A stretch of DNA of 64,000 nt, taken from assembly GCA_017445755.1 (NCBI GenBank), contig JAFSSE010000036.1, positions 1 through 64,000 on the forward strand. The letters run 5' to 3'. Shown here piece after piece: positions 36,288-44,883 of this stretch; the first letter of the stretch is position 1, and the number at the start of each line of letters is the position of its first letter. A program made the translations under genes and the position numbers. The stretch comes from Bacteroidales bacterium (GTDB lineage: Bacteria; Bacteroidota; Bacteroidia; Bacteroidales; UBA932). The notes below the pieces were generated by a model. It saw only the letters and a list, made by a program, of their open reading frames with translations. It made no database searches and had not been told where the DNA came from.

Positions 36288-37964
36288 ATGAAAAACAAGT
36301 TGTTCCATATCCTGTCCCTGCTCCCGCTCCTGTCCCTCGGTGCCTGTGTCTCCCTGCTGGACCAGTATCCCAAGAGCGGTCCTTCAAGCAGCAACTTCTA
36401 CTCCAACGAGGCCGAGCTGACCATTGCGGCCAACGCCGTCTACAACTCCTTCTACTGGATGTCGAACCATGATGTCCAGTACCAGCTCTACCTGGACGGC
36501 GCCACGGACCAGGTCTACATCCGCGGCACCTATGCCAGCATGGACGTCATCCAGGCCGGACAGGCCAACAGCCAGACCGGGGTCTTCGGGACCGTCTGGT
36601 CTCATTTCTATACCCGGATCGCCCGGGCCAACAACCTCCTGGACAATATGTACCGGGCGAAGGAGTCGGTGTCCCAGGAATTCTATGACCAGATCCGCGC
36701 ACAGGTCCTGACCCTCCGCGCCTACAACTACAGCTACCTGGTGTTCCTGTTCGGCGACGTCCCCTACATCGACCATTTCCTCTCCTGGGATGCGCCGAAT
36801 GTCAACAGGAACCGGAAAGAGGACATCATCGTGCATCTGTACGAGGATCTCGACTGGGCGGCCGCCCATCTGCCCGCAACCTGGGACACGGCCAATAAGG
36901 GCCGGGTCACGAGCGGATTCGCACTCGGGCTGAAGGCGCGGATCGCCCTGTACAACGGCGACTATGCGGTCGCCGCTGAGGCCGCCTGGAAGGTCATCGA
37001 CGCCAAGACCTATTCGATCCATCCGGACTACGGGGAACTGTTTACGCACAAGGGCAAGCTGAGCGACGAGATCATCCTCAGCGTCCAGTACCTGACCAAC
37101 GTGCAGGTCAATGCCAACGCCAAATACATCGGAACCCGGCTCTCCAACGGTTATTCGATCATCGTTCCGACCCAGAGCCTGGTGGACACGTACCAGTGCC
37201 GGGACGGCCTGCGGATTGACCGGTCGCCCCTTTATGACCCCCGCAAGCCTTACGAGAACCGGGATCCCCGCCTGCGGCAGACCATCATCGTGCCGGGGGA
37301 CTGGCACAACAACTACAAGTTCGAAATCAATCCCGACTCCCTGAAGACGTCGGCCATCATCGACGGGAAACTGACCCGGGTCGGCAACACGGAAGTGACG
37401 AATGCCTACGGGACGTTTACCGGCTACGTGGGCCGGAAGTATTTCGATGAAGCGGACCTGCCGGAATACATTTCCAAGAGCGAACTGCCCTTCATTATGA
37501 TGCGGTATCCGGAAATCCTCCTGACCTACGCCGAGGCCCGGCTGGAACTGGGGGAAGCCGACCAGAGCGTGGTGGATGCGATCAACCTGGTCCGCTGCCG
37601 CAGCAAGGGGATGCCTGCCGTTTCCCTGTCCGACGGACTGGCGTCGCTGAAGGAGACGGTCCGCTATGAGCGCAGCGTCGAGTTCGCGATGGAAGGCATG
37701 CGGCTGTTCGACATCCGGCGATGGAAAACCGCGGAGCACCTCCTGACCGGAAACCTGATTGGCAAGCGCGTGAAAGGCCATTGGACCGACGCCGTGGTGC
37801 CCTCCTTCGATGAATACGGCCGGGTCGTCTATCCCGACGAAAGCATTTTCACGACCCTCAGGATGATGACGTTCGATCCAGCCAAGAACTATCTGTGGCC
37901 GATTCCGCAGGACGAAATCGATAAGAACCCGCTGCTTGTGGAAGCGCCTGTTGATATTGATTAA
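36288..37964 (+). CDS. SusD/RagB-type outer membrane lipoprotein
   Basis: 558-aa surface lipoprotein (lipobox LGAC) forming the lid of the SusC channel. Typical SusD features: the N-terminal helical TPR-like part (SNEAELTIAANAVYNSFYWM), IRAQVLTLRAYNYSYLVFLFGDVPYID, and the C-terminal TYAEARLELGEAD, RYERSVEFAMEGMRLFDIRRW and KNYLWPIPQDEIDKNP. ATG 36288 is chosen because it gives a canonical lipoprotein signal; an ATG at 36276 adds four residues. Follows the SusC gene by 13 bp. Confidence 0.93.
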   Translation: MKNKLFHILSLLPLLSLGACVSLLDQYPKSGPSSSNFYSNEAELTIAANAVYNSFYWMSNHDVQYQLYLDGATDQVYIRGTYASMDVIQAGQANSQTGVFGTVWSHFYTRIARANNLLDNMYRAKESVSQEFYDQIRAQVLTLRAYNYSYLVFLFGDVPYIDHFLSWDAPNVNRNRKEDIIVHLYEDLDWAAAHLPATWDTANKGRVTSGFALGLKARIALYNGDYAVAAEAAWKVIDAKTYSIHPDYGELFTHKGKLSDEIILSVQYLTNVQVNANAKYIGTRLSNGYSIIVPTQSLVDTYQCRDGLRIDRSPLYDPRKPYENRDPRLRQTIIVPGDWHNNYKFEINPDSLKTSAIIDGKLTRVGNTEVTNAYGTFTGYVGRKYFDEADLPEYISKSELPFIMMRYPEILLTYAEARLELGEADQSVVDAINLVRCRSKGMPAVSLSDGLASLKETVRYERSVEFAMEGMRLFDIRRWKTAEHLLTGNLIGKRVKGHWTDAVVPSFDEYGRVVYPDESIFTTLRMMTFDPAKNYLWPIPQDEIDKNPLLVEAPVDID

Positions 37965-37968
37965 TGCC

Positions 37969-38946
37969 ATGAAAATGAATTTTTTATACTGTTTTTTCCT
38001 GGCCTTGCCGTTCCTGTTCTCCTGTGAGCGCAGCGGGCAGGAAACCCCGGAAAAACCGGAAGAAGGGGGAAGCATTCCCGTTGCCGCGACAGAGCCGTTC
38101 ACGGTCTCGGTGTCGAGTTTCAACCTCCTCGGCGTCTATTCCAAGCTCGCCTGGGAGCCGCGCCAGGAGGCCGTCAAGGCCATCATCACCCGGACGGACC
38201 ACGATCCGGATGTCATCGGCTTCCAGGAGTGCAGCACGAACCCCATCAAGTCCTCGATGCCGACCCTCCTGGCGAATGCCTATACCTTCCATGTCAGCGC
38301 GGATTCGAACTGCGACCCCGCGCTAATCGCCTGGAAGAAAGACAAATACACGCTGGTAGAAGGGGGCATTACGGATATGCTGCAGACCAATCTTGAGTAC
38401 ACGGCGGCGACGAAGAAAAGCAACCTGGCCCATTGGGTCCGCCTGAAAGAGAAAGCCGGTGGCCGGGAATTCCTCTTGTACAACATCCACGTCAAGACCA
38501 ATTCTTCCAGCGTGTCGTACCAGAAACTCCGGTATGACTGCATCCAGGGGCTCCTTGAAGCCGCCGCCTTCCGGTCCAAGCACGCCGGCGACATCCCGGT
38601 CCTCATCGTCGGGGACTTCAACAACTACCTCCAGACGGTGGAGGAGGGCTGCATATCCGCCCCCGCCGCCTGCCTGGCAGGCGGATATGCGGATGCAGCA
38701 TCCGCGGCCGCCACCCGCAAGAATTTCCAGTACAAGACCTACGTCACGGATGTGGACGAGGGAGTCGTCTCCACCTGGTCTTCAAAGGACAGCCGCCTGG
38801 ACTATATCTTTGTCTGGTCATCCAAAGGGGCCGCAGTCGAATCCTACCAGACGGTCATCGATTTCATCCCCGGCTCCACCACCCGGATCAATACCCCGGT
38901 CCCGTCGGACCACTGTCCGGTCAATGCCGTCATAAAGTTCAACTAA
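37969..38946 (+). CDS. endonuclease/exonuclease/phosphatase family lipoprotein
   Basis: 325-aa lipoprotein (lipobox FLFSC) with a complete EEP/DNase I-like active site: SFNLLGVY, DVIGFQECS (Glu), NIHVKTNS (His), VGDFNNYLQT (Asp/Asn), RLDYIFVW and the terminal PSDHCPVNAVI (Asp-His). The family cleaves phosphate ester bonds in nucleic acids, lipids or inositol phosphates. Location behind SusC/SusD points to a surface phosphodiesterase or nuclease that prepares the imported ligand; which substrate is unknown. Start 37969 is 4 bp after the SusD stop and fits the signal peptide MKMNFLYCFFLALPFLFSC. Confidence 0.88.
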   Translation: MKMNFLYCFFLALPFLFSCERSGQETPEKPEEGGSIPVAATEPFTVSVSSFNLLGVYSKLAWEPRQEAVKAIITRTDHDPDVIGFQECSTNPIKSSMPTLLANAYTFHVSADSNCDPALIAWKKDKYTLVEGGITDMLQTNLEYTAATKKSNLAHWVRLKEKAGGREFLLYNIHVKTNSSSVSYQKLRYDCIQGLLEAAAFRSKHAGDIPVLIVGDFNNYLQTVEEGCISAPAACLAGGYADAASAAATRKNFQYKTYVTDVDEGVVSTWSSKDSRLDYIFVWSSKGAAVESYQTVIDFIPGSTTRINTPVPSDHCPVNAVIKFN

Positions 38947-38962
38947 ACGAGTATACCCAATC

Positions 38963-41038
38963 ATGAAAACCTACAGATTATTCCTTATCGCGGCCCTGCC
39001 GGCCCTTTTCGCCGTTTCCTGCAACCGGGAGCAAGAGCAGGAAAACGCGGATAAGTTCCTAGATGTCAATGTCAGCTTCTCCCATGTGCGGGTCAAGCCG
39101 ACGGAAGGAACGGTCCTGACCCTGTTCCTTTTCACCGACGACGTCACGGGCAAGCCCCTCTCGTCCCTGAGCAGTTACCGCAAAAAAGAGGTGACGCTGA
39201 ATGCCGAAGAAGCCAAGATCGGGCTCCGCGTCAGTTTCGAAAAGCTGGAAGATAACCTGGCCCACCTGTATGTGCTCGGCTGGGCGGATGTGGATGCCGA
39301 TAAGGTCGTCTCCGCGGGAGACCTCGTCCAGTGGTACAACGTTTCCGTCCCGGATGTCGAGGAAGGGAATGCTGCCCCGACGGATGTCGTCAAGGAGTAT
39401 GCCGTCAATCTCAAGATGAGCATGACCCTAGGTTCGGGCGCCATCGAGATTCCCGAAGGGATGGTGGCCGATTACGACATGAACCTGTACCCGACCGCGG
39501 CCGTGGGACCGTATATCTGGATCACGGAGAATCTCCGCACCACGCATTTCCAGGACGGGACGGAAATCCCAATCCGTGAAGGCTCGGCGTTCGCCTCCAT
39601 GGAAGGTCCCGCCTGCGTGAATCCCTATGCCCAGGCGGACGATGTGGACAAGTACGGCCTCCTGTACAACTGGTTCGCCGCCAAAAGCGGCAATCCCTGT
39701 CCTGAAGGGTACCGCATCCCTTCGGATGAGGAGGTCCGCAAGACGGAACGGTTCATCTCTCCCCGCAGCGGCGACATCGAGCAGTCGCTCGACGGCATAT
39801 CGTACACCAACGTCTGGCGCGGCGTGGCGGAAGGGTTGGCCACCAAGATGAAGGCGGCGGCGCCGCTCTTCGACGGGACGGACGATTTCGGCCTTCACAT
39901 GGTCCCCGGCGGCGTCTATGCCACGTCCTTCACCAAGGACGCCAATGCCGACAACGCCACCCTGGTCATGTGGACGACCGACGAAGCCCCGGACAACGCC
40001 GCCCGGGCCGTCAGACGGCTCCTGCAGAAGGGTTATGCGGGCGCCGGCCGCGGCACGGACGCGAAGACCAAGGGACAGAGCCTGCGGTGCATAAAGGACA
40101 ATCCGGACTATGTGGCCAAAGAAAGCCTCCAGGCCCCCGTCCTCTCCGTGGAAGGCAGCGTCGTCTCCTGGCAGGCGGTGTCCGGTGCGACCGCTTATGT
40201 GGTGTCCATCGAAGGGGAGGAGGTCTGGAGGGGCAGCGCCACCTCCATCGACATCGCGACCTACAGGGATGCCCAGGCGGACGACAAGACCTATCCGGTC
40301 AGCGTCTACTGCACGGGGGATGCTTCGCGCTACAACGACTCCCTCTCTTCCATGGTGAACGTGACGATCGCCGGAACTGGTGGTAGCGACAAGGCCTATG
40401 TCAAGGACTATGACGGCAACTCCTACGAGGTCGTCGTCATCGGAACCCAGACCTGGATGCGGGAGAACCTCCGGACAACGCATTTCCAGGACGGAACGCC
40501 CATCCCGCAGCTGGAAGGGGCCGCTTTCGCCGCCATGAAATCCGGACCGGCATACGTCAATCCCCACGGCGAGCTCGCTCCGGTGTTCGGCTATCTCTAC
40601 AACTGGTATACGATTGGCACGGAAGGGAAGAATCCCTGCCCGGCCGGGTATCATGCGCCTTCGGACGAAGAATATGTGACCCTGGAACGGGCCCTGCTGG
40701 GCGATCCGGCCTTTGACCAGAAAACCGTCGCCGACTACAATGTGAACGCCTTCCGGGGGGCCGCGGAGAAACTGGGCTGCAAGATGAAGAGCTCCAGCTA
40801 TGCCTTCGGCGGCGACGACGACTCCGTCTTCAACGCCATGCCTGCCGGGACCTACGGCTCGTCGCTGGGCAAGGATTATTCCGCTTCCACCATGATCTCC
40901 TGCCTGTGGACGACGACCACCTTCCCGACCAACGAAGACAAGGCCATGCGCCGCATGCTCCAGCACAACCAGGACGGCTCGGGCCGCGGCCCCAACACCA
41001 AGGTCTCCGGACACTCCGTCCGCTGTGTCAAGGACTGA
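38963..41038 (+). CDS. lipoprotein with two FISUMP domains
   Basis: 691-aa lipoprotein (lipobox AVSC). An N-terminal beta region of about 170 residues is followed by two copies of the Fibrobacter major paralogous domain: ITENLRTTHFQDGTEIP ... GYRIPSDEE ... GQSLRCIKD, and MRENLRTTHFQDGTPIP ... GYHAPSDEE ... GHSVRCVKD. An Ig/Fn3-like linker (SVEGSVVSWQAVSGATAYVV) lies between them. FISUMP domains occur in secreted or surface proteins of fibre and glycan degraders; their molecular role is not established. Last gene before a strong terminator, likely a surface-exposed binding component of the SusC/SusD system. Confidence 0.85.
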   Translation: MKTYRLFLIAALPALFAVSCNREQEQENADKFLDVNVSFSHVRVKPTEGTVLTLFLFTDDVTGKPLSSLSSYRKKEVTLNAEEAKIGLRVSFEKLEDNLAHLYVLGWADVDADKVVSAGDLVQWYNVSVPDVEEGNAAPTDVVKEYAVNLKMSMTLGSGAIEIPEGMVADYDMNLYPTAAVGPYIWITENLRTTHFQDGTEIPIREGSAFASMEGPACVNPYAQADDVDKYGLLYNWFAAKSGNPCPEGYRIPSDEEVRKTERFISPRSGDIEQSLDGISYTNVWRGVAEGLATKMKAAAPLFDGTDDFGLHMVPGGVYATSFTKDANADNATLVMWTTDEAPDNAARAVRRLLQKGYAGAGRGTDAKTKGQSLRCIKDNPDYVAKESLQAPVLSVEGSVVSWQAVSGATAYVVSIEGEEVWRGSATSIDIATYRDAQADDKTYPVSVYCTGDASRYNDSLSSMVNVTIAGTGGSDKAYVKDYDGNSYEVVVIGTQTWMRENLRTTHFQDGTPIPQLEGAAFAAMKSGPAYVNPHGELAPVFGYLYNWYTIGTEGKNPCPAGYHAPSDEEYVTLERALLGDPAFDQKTVADYNVNAFRGAAEKLGCKMKSSSYAFGGDDDSVFNAMPAGTYGSSLGKDYSASTMISCLWTTTTFPTNEDKAMRRMLQHNQDGSGRGPNTKVSGHSVRCVKD

Positions 41039-41040
41039 GA

Positions 41041-41070
41041 AAAGGTTCCCGGCAACGGGAACTTTTTCTT
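41041..41070 (+). terminator. intrinsic terminator of the SusC/SusD operon
   Basis: GTTCCCG (41045-41051), tetraloop GCAA, CGGGAAC (41056-41062), then TTTTTCTT. It begins 2 bp after the FISUMP stop and separates the operon from the sigma gene. Confidence 0.85.
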
Positions 41071-41080
41071 TCCGGGGCGC

Positions 41081-41111
41081 TTGAAATAATCCCTTTTGTT
41101 TTATAAATTTG
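41081..41111 (+). promoter_or_regulatory. promoter of the ECF sigma gene
   Basis: TTG 41081-41083, 20-bp spacer, TAAATTTG 41104-41111, 23 bp before ATG 41135. With the terminator upstream this makes the sigma gene a separate unit read by the housekeeping sigma factor. Confidence 0.65.
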
Positions 41112-41134
41112 TAGTCAACCAATGCACGGGCCAC

Positions 41135-41674
41135 ATGATTCAGGACGAAAAAGAACTGCTCCGGCGACTGGGCGAAGGAGACAGGGAGGCGTTCGCAACC
41201 CTGTATGACACCTATGCGCCCGGGTGCCTGGAGTTCGTGAACCTGCTGCTGCGGGACGAGCCCGCGTCCGAGGACATTACCCACGACATCTTCATCCGGA
41301 TCTGGCAGAAAAGGGAGAAGGTCTCCCGGGCCGAATCCTTCAAGGGGTATGTCTTCATGATGACCAAAAATGCCGTCCTGAACTACCTGGAGCGCAGAAA
41401 AACCATGCGCTCCTTCATCCGGCACATCGCCACGACCGCGCCGGAGTCCTCCCGGAACGTGGATGAGCAGGTCTCCGTGGACGAGATGTACATGATCATC
41501 CTCAAGACTGTGGCCTCGATGCCGAAGCGCCGGCAGGAGGTGTTCTCCCTCAGCCGGTTCAAGGGCCTGTCCAATTCCGAAATCGCCAGCCGGCTGAACA
41601 TCAGCATCCGCACCGTGGAGACGCAGATCAGCTTGGCCCTGGCGGACATCCGGACCAGCCTGGCCTCCGCCTGA
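41135..41674 (+). CDS. ECF-type RNA polymerase sigma factor
   Basis: 179-aa sigma-70 family protein with region 2 (DREAFATLYDTYAPG; SEDITHDIFIRIWQKRE) and region 4 (MPKRRQEVFSLSRFKGLS; NSEIASRLNISIRTVETQIS, a helix-turn-helix). This is the Bacteroidetes ECF subgroup usually paired with FecR and a STN-bearing SusC. Here the gene is at the downstream end of the locus on the same strand, not in front of FecR as usual. ATG 41135 gives MIQDEKELLRRLGEGD, the family start. Inferred target: promoter before 32155. Confidence 0.92.
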   Translation: MIQDEKELLRRLGEGDREAFATLYDTYAPGCLEFVNLLLRDEPASEDITHDIFIRIWQKREKVSRAESFKGYVFMMTKNAVLNYLERRKTMRSFIRHIATTAPESSRNVDEQVSVDEMYMIILKTVASMPKRRQEVFSLSRFKGLSNSEIASRLNISIRTVETQISLALADIRTSLASA

Positions 41675-41869
41675 TGGCCTCCGCCCCTTTCATAAGGGGG
41701 AAACCGCTTTCTCTGGAATCCTGCCTCCGCAGCCTGCCCGGCTGTCCGGGTCGTTGCGGGGCATGGCCCTGGTGAAAACGCAAATCTTCCAGTCGGCGAC
41801 GGACCGCAGTACCAGGATGTGGTGATGTACATCCTTATCTAATTCATTTACAGTATCTGAAATTATAAT

Positions 41870-41877
41870 TATCTTTG
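41870..41877 (+). promoter_or_regulatory. promoter -7 element of the nucleoside hydrolase fusion
   Basis: TATCTTTG, 25 bp before ATG 41903, with TTTA at 41847-41850 as a possible -33 element (19-bp spacer). Confidence 0.6.
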
Positions 41878-41902
41878 ATTGGAAATTAATAGTATTGGAG
41901 TG

Positions 41903-44704
41903 ATGCACAAAAAGTTGATCTATATTCTTGCGCTTATCCTGTCCGGAGCCTCGGCCTTGGCCTCTCCCAGGAAAGTGATTTTCGATACCGACATGGGGAA
42001 CGATGTGGATGACTGCATTGCCCTGGAAATGCTTTACCGGTATCAGGATCAGGGAGATATTACCCTGCTCGGAATCGTTTCCAGCAAAAGGGAGCAGCAG
42101 AGTGTGCAGCTGATTGATCTTCTTGGAAACTATGCCTGCCATCCTGATATTCCCCTTGGCATTACCCGAACCTATCCGGAGGAGAATTACCGTTTCTGGA
42201 ACGGCGATTTTGCTTACAGGATCCTCTCAGGCGGAAAGTATGCCGGGATGTACTGCGATGCGCCGCCTGTCCCGGACGGATTCCGGCTTATGAGGCGGCT
42301 TCTTTCTGAAAATGGCGGAGTGAAGGATATAACCATGATCGCGGTAGGGTTCTCCACAAACCTTTTCCGGCTGATTCAGTCCGGGCCTGACGACATCTCC
42401 CCTTTATCCGGGATGGACCTTATCCGCAACAATGTGGAGAAACTGGTCATGATGGCCGGGAATTTCCACAAGGAAAAGCCGGAGTATAATGTGAAGTCTG
42501 ACGTCCCGGCGGCCCGCGCCATATTATCCGACTGGCCCACTCCCATTCTTTTCAGCGACTACGAGGTCGGCTGGAAAATGAGGATTCCGTTTCGTCTGGT
42601 GCATGAGTATTTCGGTGATAATCATCCGGTTACCGTGGCCTTCGAGGAGTATCTTCCAACTACCTCCATGCCTACGGAACGCTGTCTGTACGGCCCTTCG
42701 GCCGTGCTCTTCGCCATTGAGCCTTCGGAGCAGTATCTGTCGACCTCGCCATCCGGAAAGATTGAGTTAAGGGACGATGCCGTGACGTTGTTTAATGCCG
42801 ACCCATCCGGCAACAGGTACTATGCCGAGCAGGATGAAAACCAGAAAACCGCCTCGGAGCAGCGAATATTTGAACTATGCCGGCAACCTGAGCGGATTCT
42901 GGTTGAGGCGGAAAGCTTTTCCGACAAGGGCGGGTGGTCCCTTGACCAGCAGTTCATGGATATTATGGGGTCGCCTTATCTGATAGCCCATGGGATGGGA
43001 CGGCCTGTTGCCGATGCCTCAACCGCCGTCGAAATTCCTTCCGACGGGCTTTATCACATATACGTGAGGACGTTCAACTGGGTTTCTCCATGGACGTCGG
43101 AGCCCGGACCGGGCTGGTTCAAGATTTCTGTCGGGGGCAAGGTCCTGAAACCTGTGCTTGGATCGTCGGGGGACGGATGGATGTGGCAGAGCGCCGGCAG
43201 TGTCAAACTTAAAAAGGGTATTACTACCTTGTCTCTCAAGGATTTGACCGGTTTTGACGGACGCTGCGATGCAGTGTATCTAACAACCAGTGAGGGGGCT
43301 CTTCCGCACTCGGGGGGAAAGGAACTTGAGGCGTTCAGGAGGATCTCCGGGACCATCACCGCAGGGGAGGGAAGATCGTTTGACTTCGTGGTAGCCGGAG
43401 GAGGAATCGCCGGCATGTGTGCCGCCGTTTCTGCTGCCCGCGGGGGCTTGAAAGTAGCCCTGATCAATGACCGGCCGGTACTCGGAGGCAACAACAGCTC
43501 AGAAATCAGGGTACACCTCGGAGGCCGGATAGAGATGGGGCCATATCCCGCCCTGGGGCGGATGCTCCGTGAATTCGGGCATAGTAAAAAAGGCAATGCC
43601 CAGAAGGCCGGGAACTACGAGGATGAAAAGAAGGCCGCTTTCATTGCAGGAGAAAAGAATGTAACCTTGTTTTCTTCCACCAGGGTCACTGACGTTGTGA
43701 TGGCCGCTCCCGGCTTGATAAAGGGACTTATTGTCCGAAATATAGAAACCGGTGAGGAGCAGACACTCGAGGCTCCCGTTTTCTGCGACTGCACAGGCGA
43801 CGGTACCGTCGGCTTCCTTTCCGGCGCCGACTGGAGGATGGGCCGAGAGGGCCGTGACGAATTCGGAGAGTCGCTCGCCCCGGAAAAAGCCGACGCCCTG
43901 ACCATGGGCAGTTCCGTCCAGTGGTATTCAAAGGATACCGGAAGTAAATCCATGTTCCCGGAATTCAACTACGGGGTGACCTTCACGGAGGAAAGCTGCG
44001 AGAAGGTGAAAATGGGTGAGTGGACCTGGGAAACCGGAATGAACCGTAATCAGATAACTGATTTTGAAAGGATTAGGGACTATGGCCTGCTTGTAATCTA
44101 TTCCAACTGGTCCTTCCTCAAAAACCACAGTTCCGTCAGGAAGGAATATGAAAACCTGTGCCTTGACTGGGTGGCCTACGTGGCCGGGAAGAGGGAATCG
44201 CGCCGGCTTATGGGCGATTATATCCTCTCCCAGGAGGATGTGGACAAGAATGTTTTCCATGAGGACCGCACGTTTACCACTACCTGGCATTTCGACCTTC
44301 ATTTCCCGGATCCCAGAAACTCGTCATTCTTCCCGGGGGAAGAATTCAAGGCCGAGACAAAAAGCAATCTGATCTATCCGTATGCTGTCCCGTACAGGTG
44401 CCTGTACAGCCGTAACGTCAACAACCTGTTCATGGCGGGACGCGACATCAGCGTCACCCATGTAGCACTCGGTTCCACCAGGCTCATGAGGACTGCCGCA
44501 ATGATGGGCGAGGTGGTTGGGATGGCGGCACTTATATGCAACAGACACGATGTCCTGCCGAGGGACGTTTATCGGCTGTATCTGCCCGAGCTCCGTTCAC
44601 TCATGGAAAAAGGTTCGGCACGGACGGACATCGTCCTCCCCGACAACCAGAACTTCAACCAGGGAGGCTATCTCAAGGAGCCTCTTGTAAACGGAAAACG
44701 ATAA
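41903..44704 (+). CDS. fusion: nucleoside hydrolase, carbohydrate-binding-like region, FAD-dependent oxidoreductase
   Basis: 933-aa exported protein (signal peptide KLIYILALILSGASALA). Residues about 22-325 are an inosine/uridine-type nucleoside hydrolase: the Ca-binding motif is complete in IFDTDMGNDVDDC. Residues about 335-470 (LVEAESFSDKGGWSLDQQFM, YHIYVRTFNWVSPW, GITTLSLKDLTGF) look like a jelly-roll carbohydrate-binding module of the type found beside FAD oxidoreductases. Residues about 490-930 form a FAD-dependent oxidoreductase: dinucleotide motif FVVAGGGIAGMCAAVSAARG, VLGGNNSSEIRVHLGG, and C-terminal YRCLYSRNVNNLFMAGRDIS. One ORF spans all three with no frame break. Function inferred: oxidation and cleavage of an N-glycosidic or related sugar substrate in the periplasm or outside. 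I know of no characterised protein with this order. Confidence 0.82.
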   Translation: MHKKLIYILALILSGASALASPRKVIFDTDMGNDVDDCIALEMLYRYQDQGDITLLGIVSSKREQQSVQLIDLLGNYACHPDIPLGITRTYPEENYRFWNGDFAYRILSGGKYAGMYCDAPPVPDGFRLMRRLLSENGGVKDITMIAVGFSTNLFRLIQSGPDDISPLSGMDLIRNNVEKLVMMAGNFHKEKPEYNVKSDVPAARAILSDWPTPILFSDYEVGWKMRIPFRLVHEYFGDNHPVTVAFEEYLPTTSMPTERCLYGPSAVLFAIEPSEQYLSTSPSGKIELRDDAVTLFNADPSGNRYYAEQDENQKTASEQRIFELCRQPERILVEAESFSDKGGWSLDQQFMDIMGSPYLIAHGMGRPVADASTAVEIPSDGLYHIYVRTFNWVSPWTSEPGPGWFKISVGGKVLKPVLGSSGDGWMWQSAGSVKLKKGITTLSLKDLTGFDGRCDAVYLTTSEGALPHSGGKELEAFRRISGTITAGEGRSFDFVVAGGGIAGMCAAVSAARGGLKVALINDRPVLGGNNSSEIRVHLGGRIEMGPYPALGRMLREFGHSKKGNAQKAGNYEDEKKAAFIAGEKNVTLFSSTRVTDVVMAAPGLIKGLIVRNIETGEEQTLEAPVFCDCTGDGTVGFLSGADWRMGREGRDEFGESLAPEKADALTMGSSVQWYSKDTGSKSMFPEFNYGVTFTEESCEKVKMGEWTWETGMNRNQITDFERIRDYGLLVIYSNWSFLKNHSSVRKEYENLCLDWVAYVAGKRESRRLMGDYILSQEDVDKNVFHEDRTFTTTWHFDLHFPDPRNSSFFPGEEFKAETKSNLIYPYAVPYRCLYSRNVNNLFMAGRDISVTHVALGSTRLMRTAAMMGEVVGMAALICNRHDVLPRDVYRLYLPELRSLMEKGSARTDIVLPDNQNFNQGGYLKEPLVNGKR

Positions 44705-44787
44705 CATCCGGATGCCAATTCAAAAGGGATGAGGGTTACTGTTAATCTCCTGGCAGTGAATGTGTATCCCGACAGCGTCCGCCGCCT

Positions 44788-44880
44788 TTAGAGGGCTGCC
44801 ACTTCGGTAAGTTCGCCGGTTTTGGAGTCGATGATAAAGCCGCGGACGGTGACGTCAGAGGGAATTACTATGAATAAATC
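44788..44880 (-). pseudogene. 3' remnant resembling a beta-carbonic anhydrase
   Basis: About 31 minus-strand codons ending in TAA at 44790-44788 translate as VIPSDVTVRGFIIDSKTGE followed by LTEVAAL, resembling the extreme C-terminus of beta-class carbonic anhydrases (GxIxDxxTGxLxEV). There is no upstream gene body, since the aminotransferase gene occupies it. The remaining sequence from 44705 to 44787 shows nothing recognisable. Confidence 0.4.
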
Positions 44881-44883
44881 AGG

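Noticed and set aside
36384..38123. 579-codon antisense frame over SusD and EEP genes
   Set aside because: Shadow of two well-supported genes; no motif.
39428..41425. 665-codon antisense frame over the FISUMP and sigma genes
   Set aside because: Spans a terminator, a promoter and parts of two identified genes; composition typical of a shadow frame.
41680..41720. CCCCTT/AAGGGG hairpin after the sigma gene as terminator
   Set aside because: Short stem and no T-run behind it.
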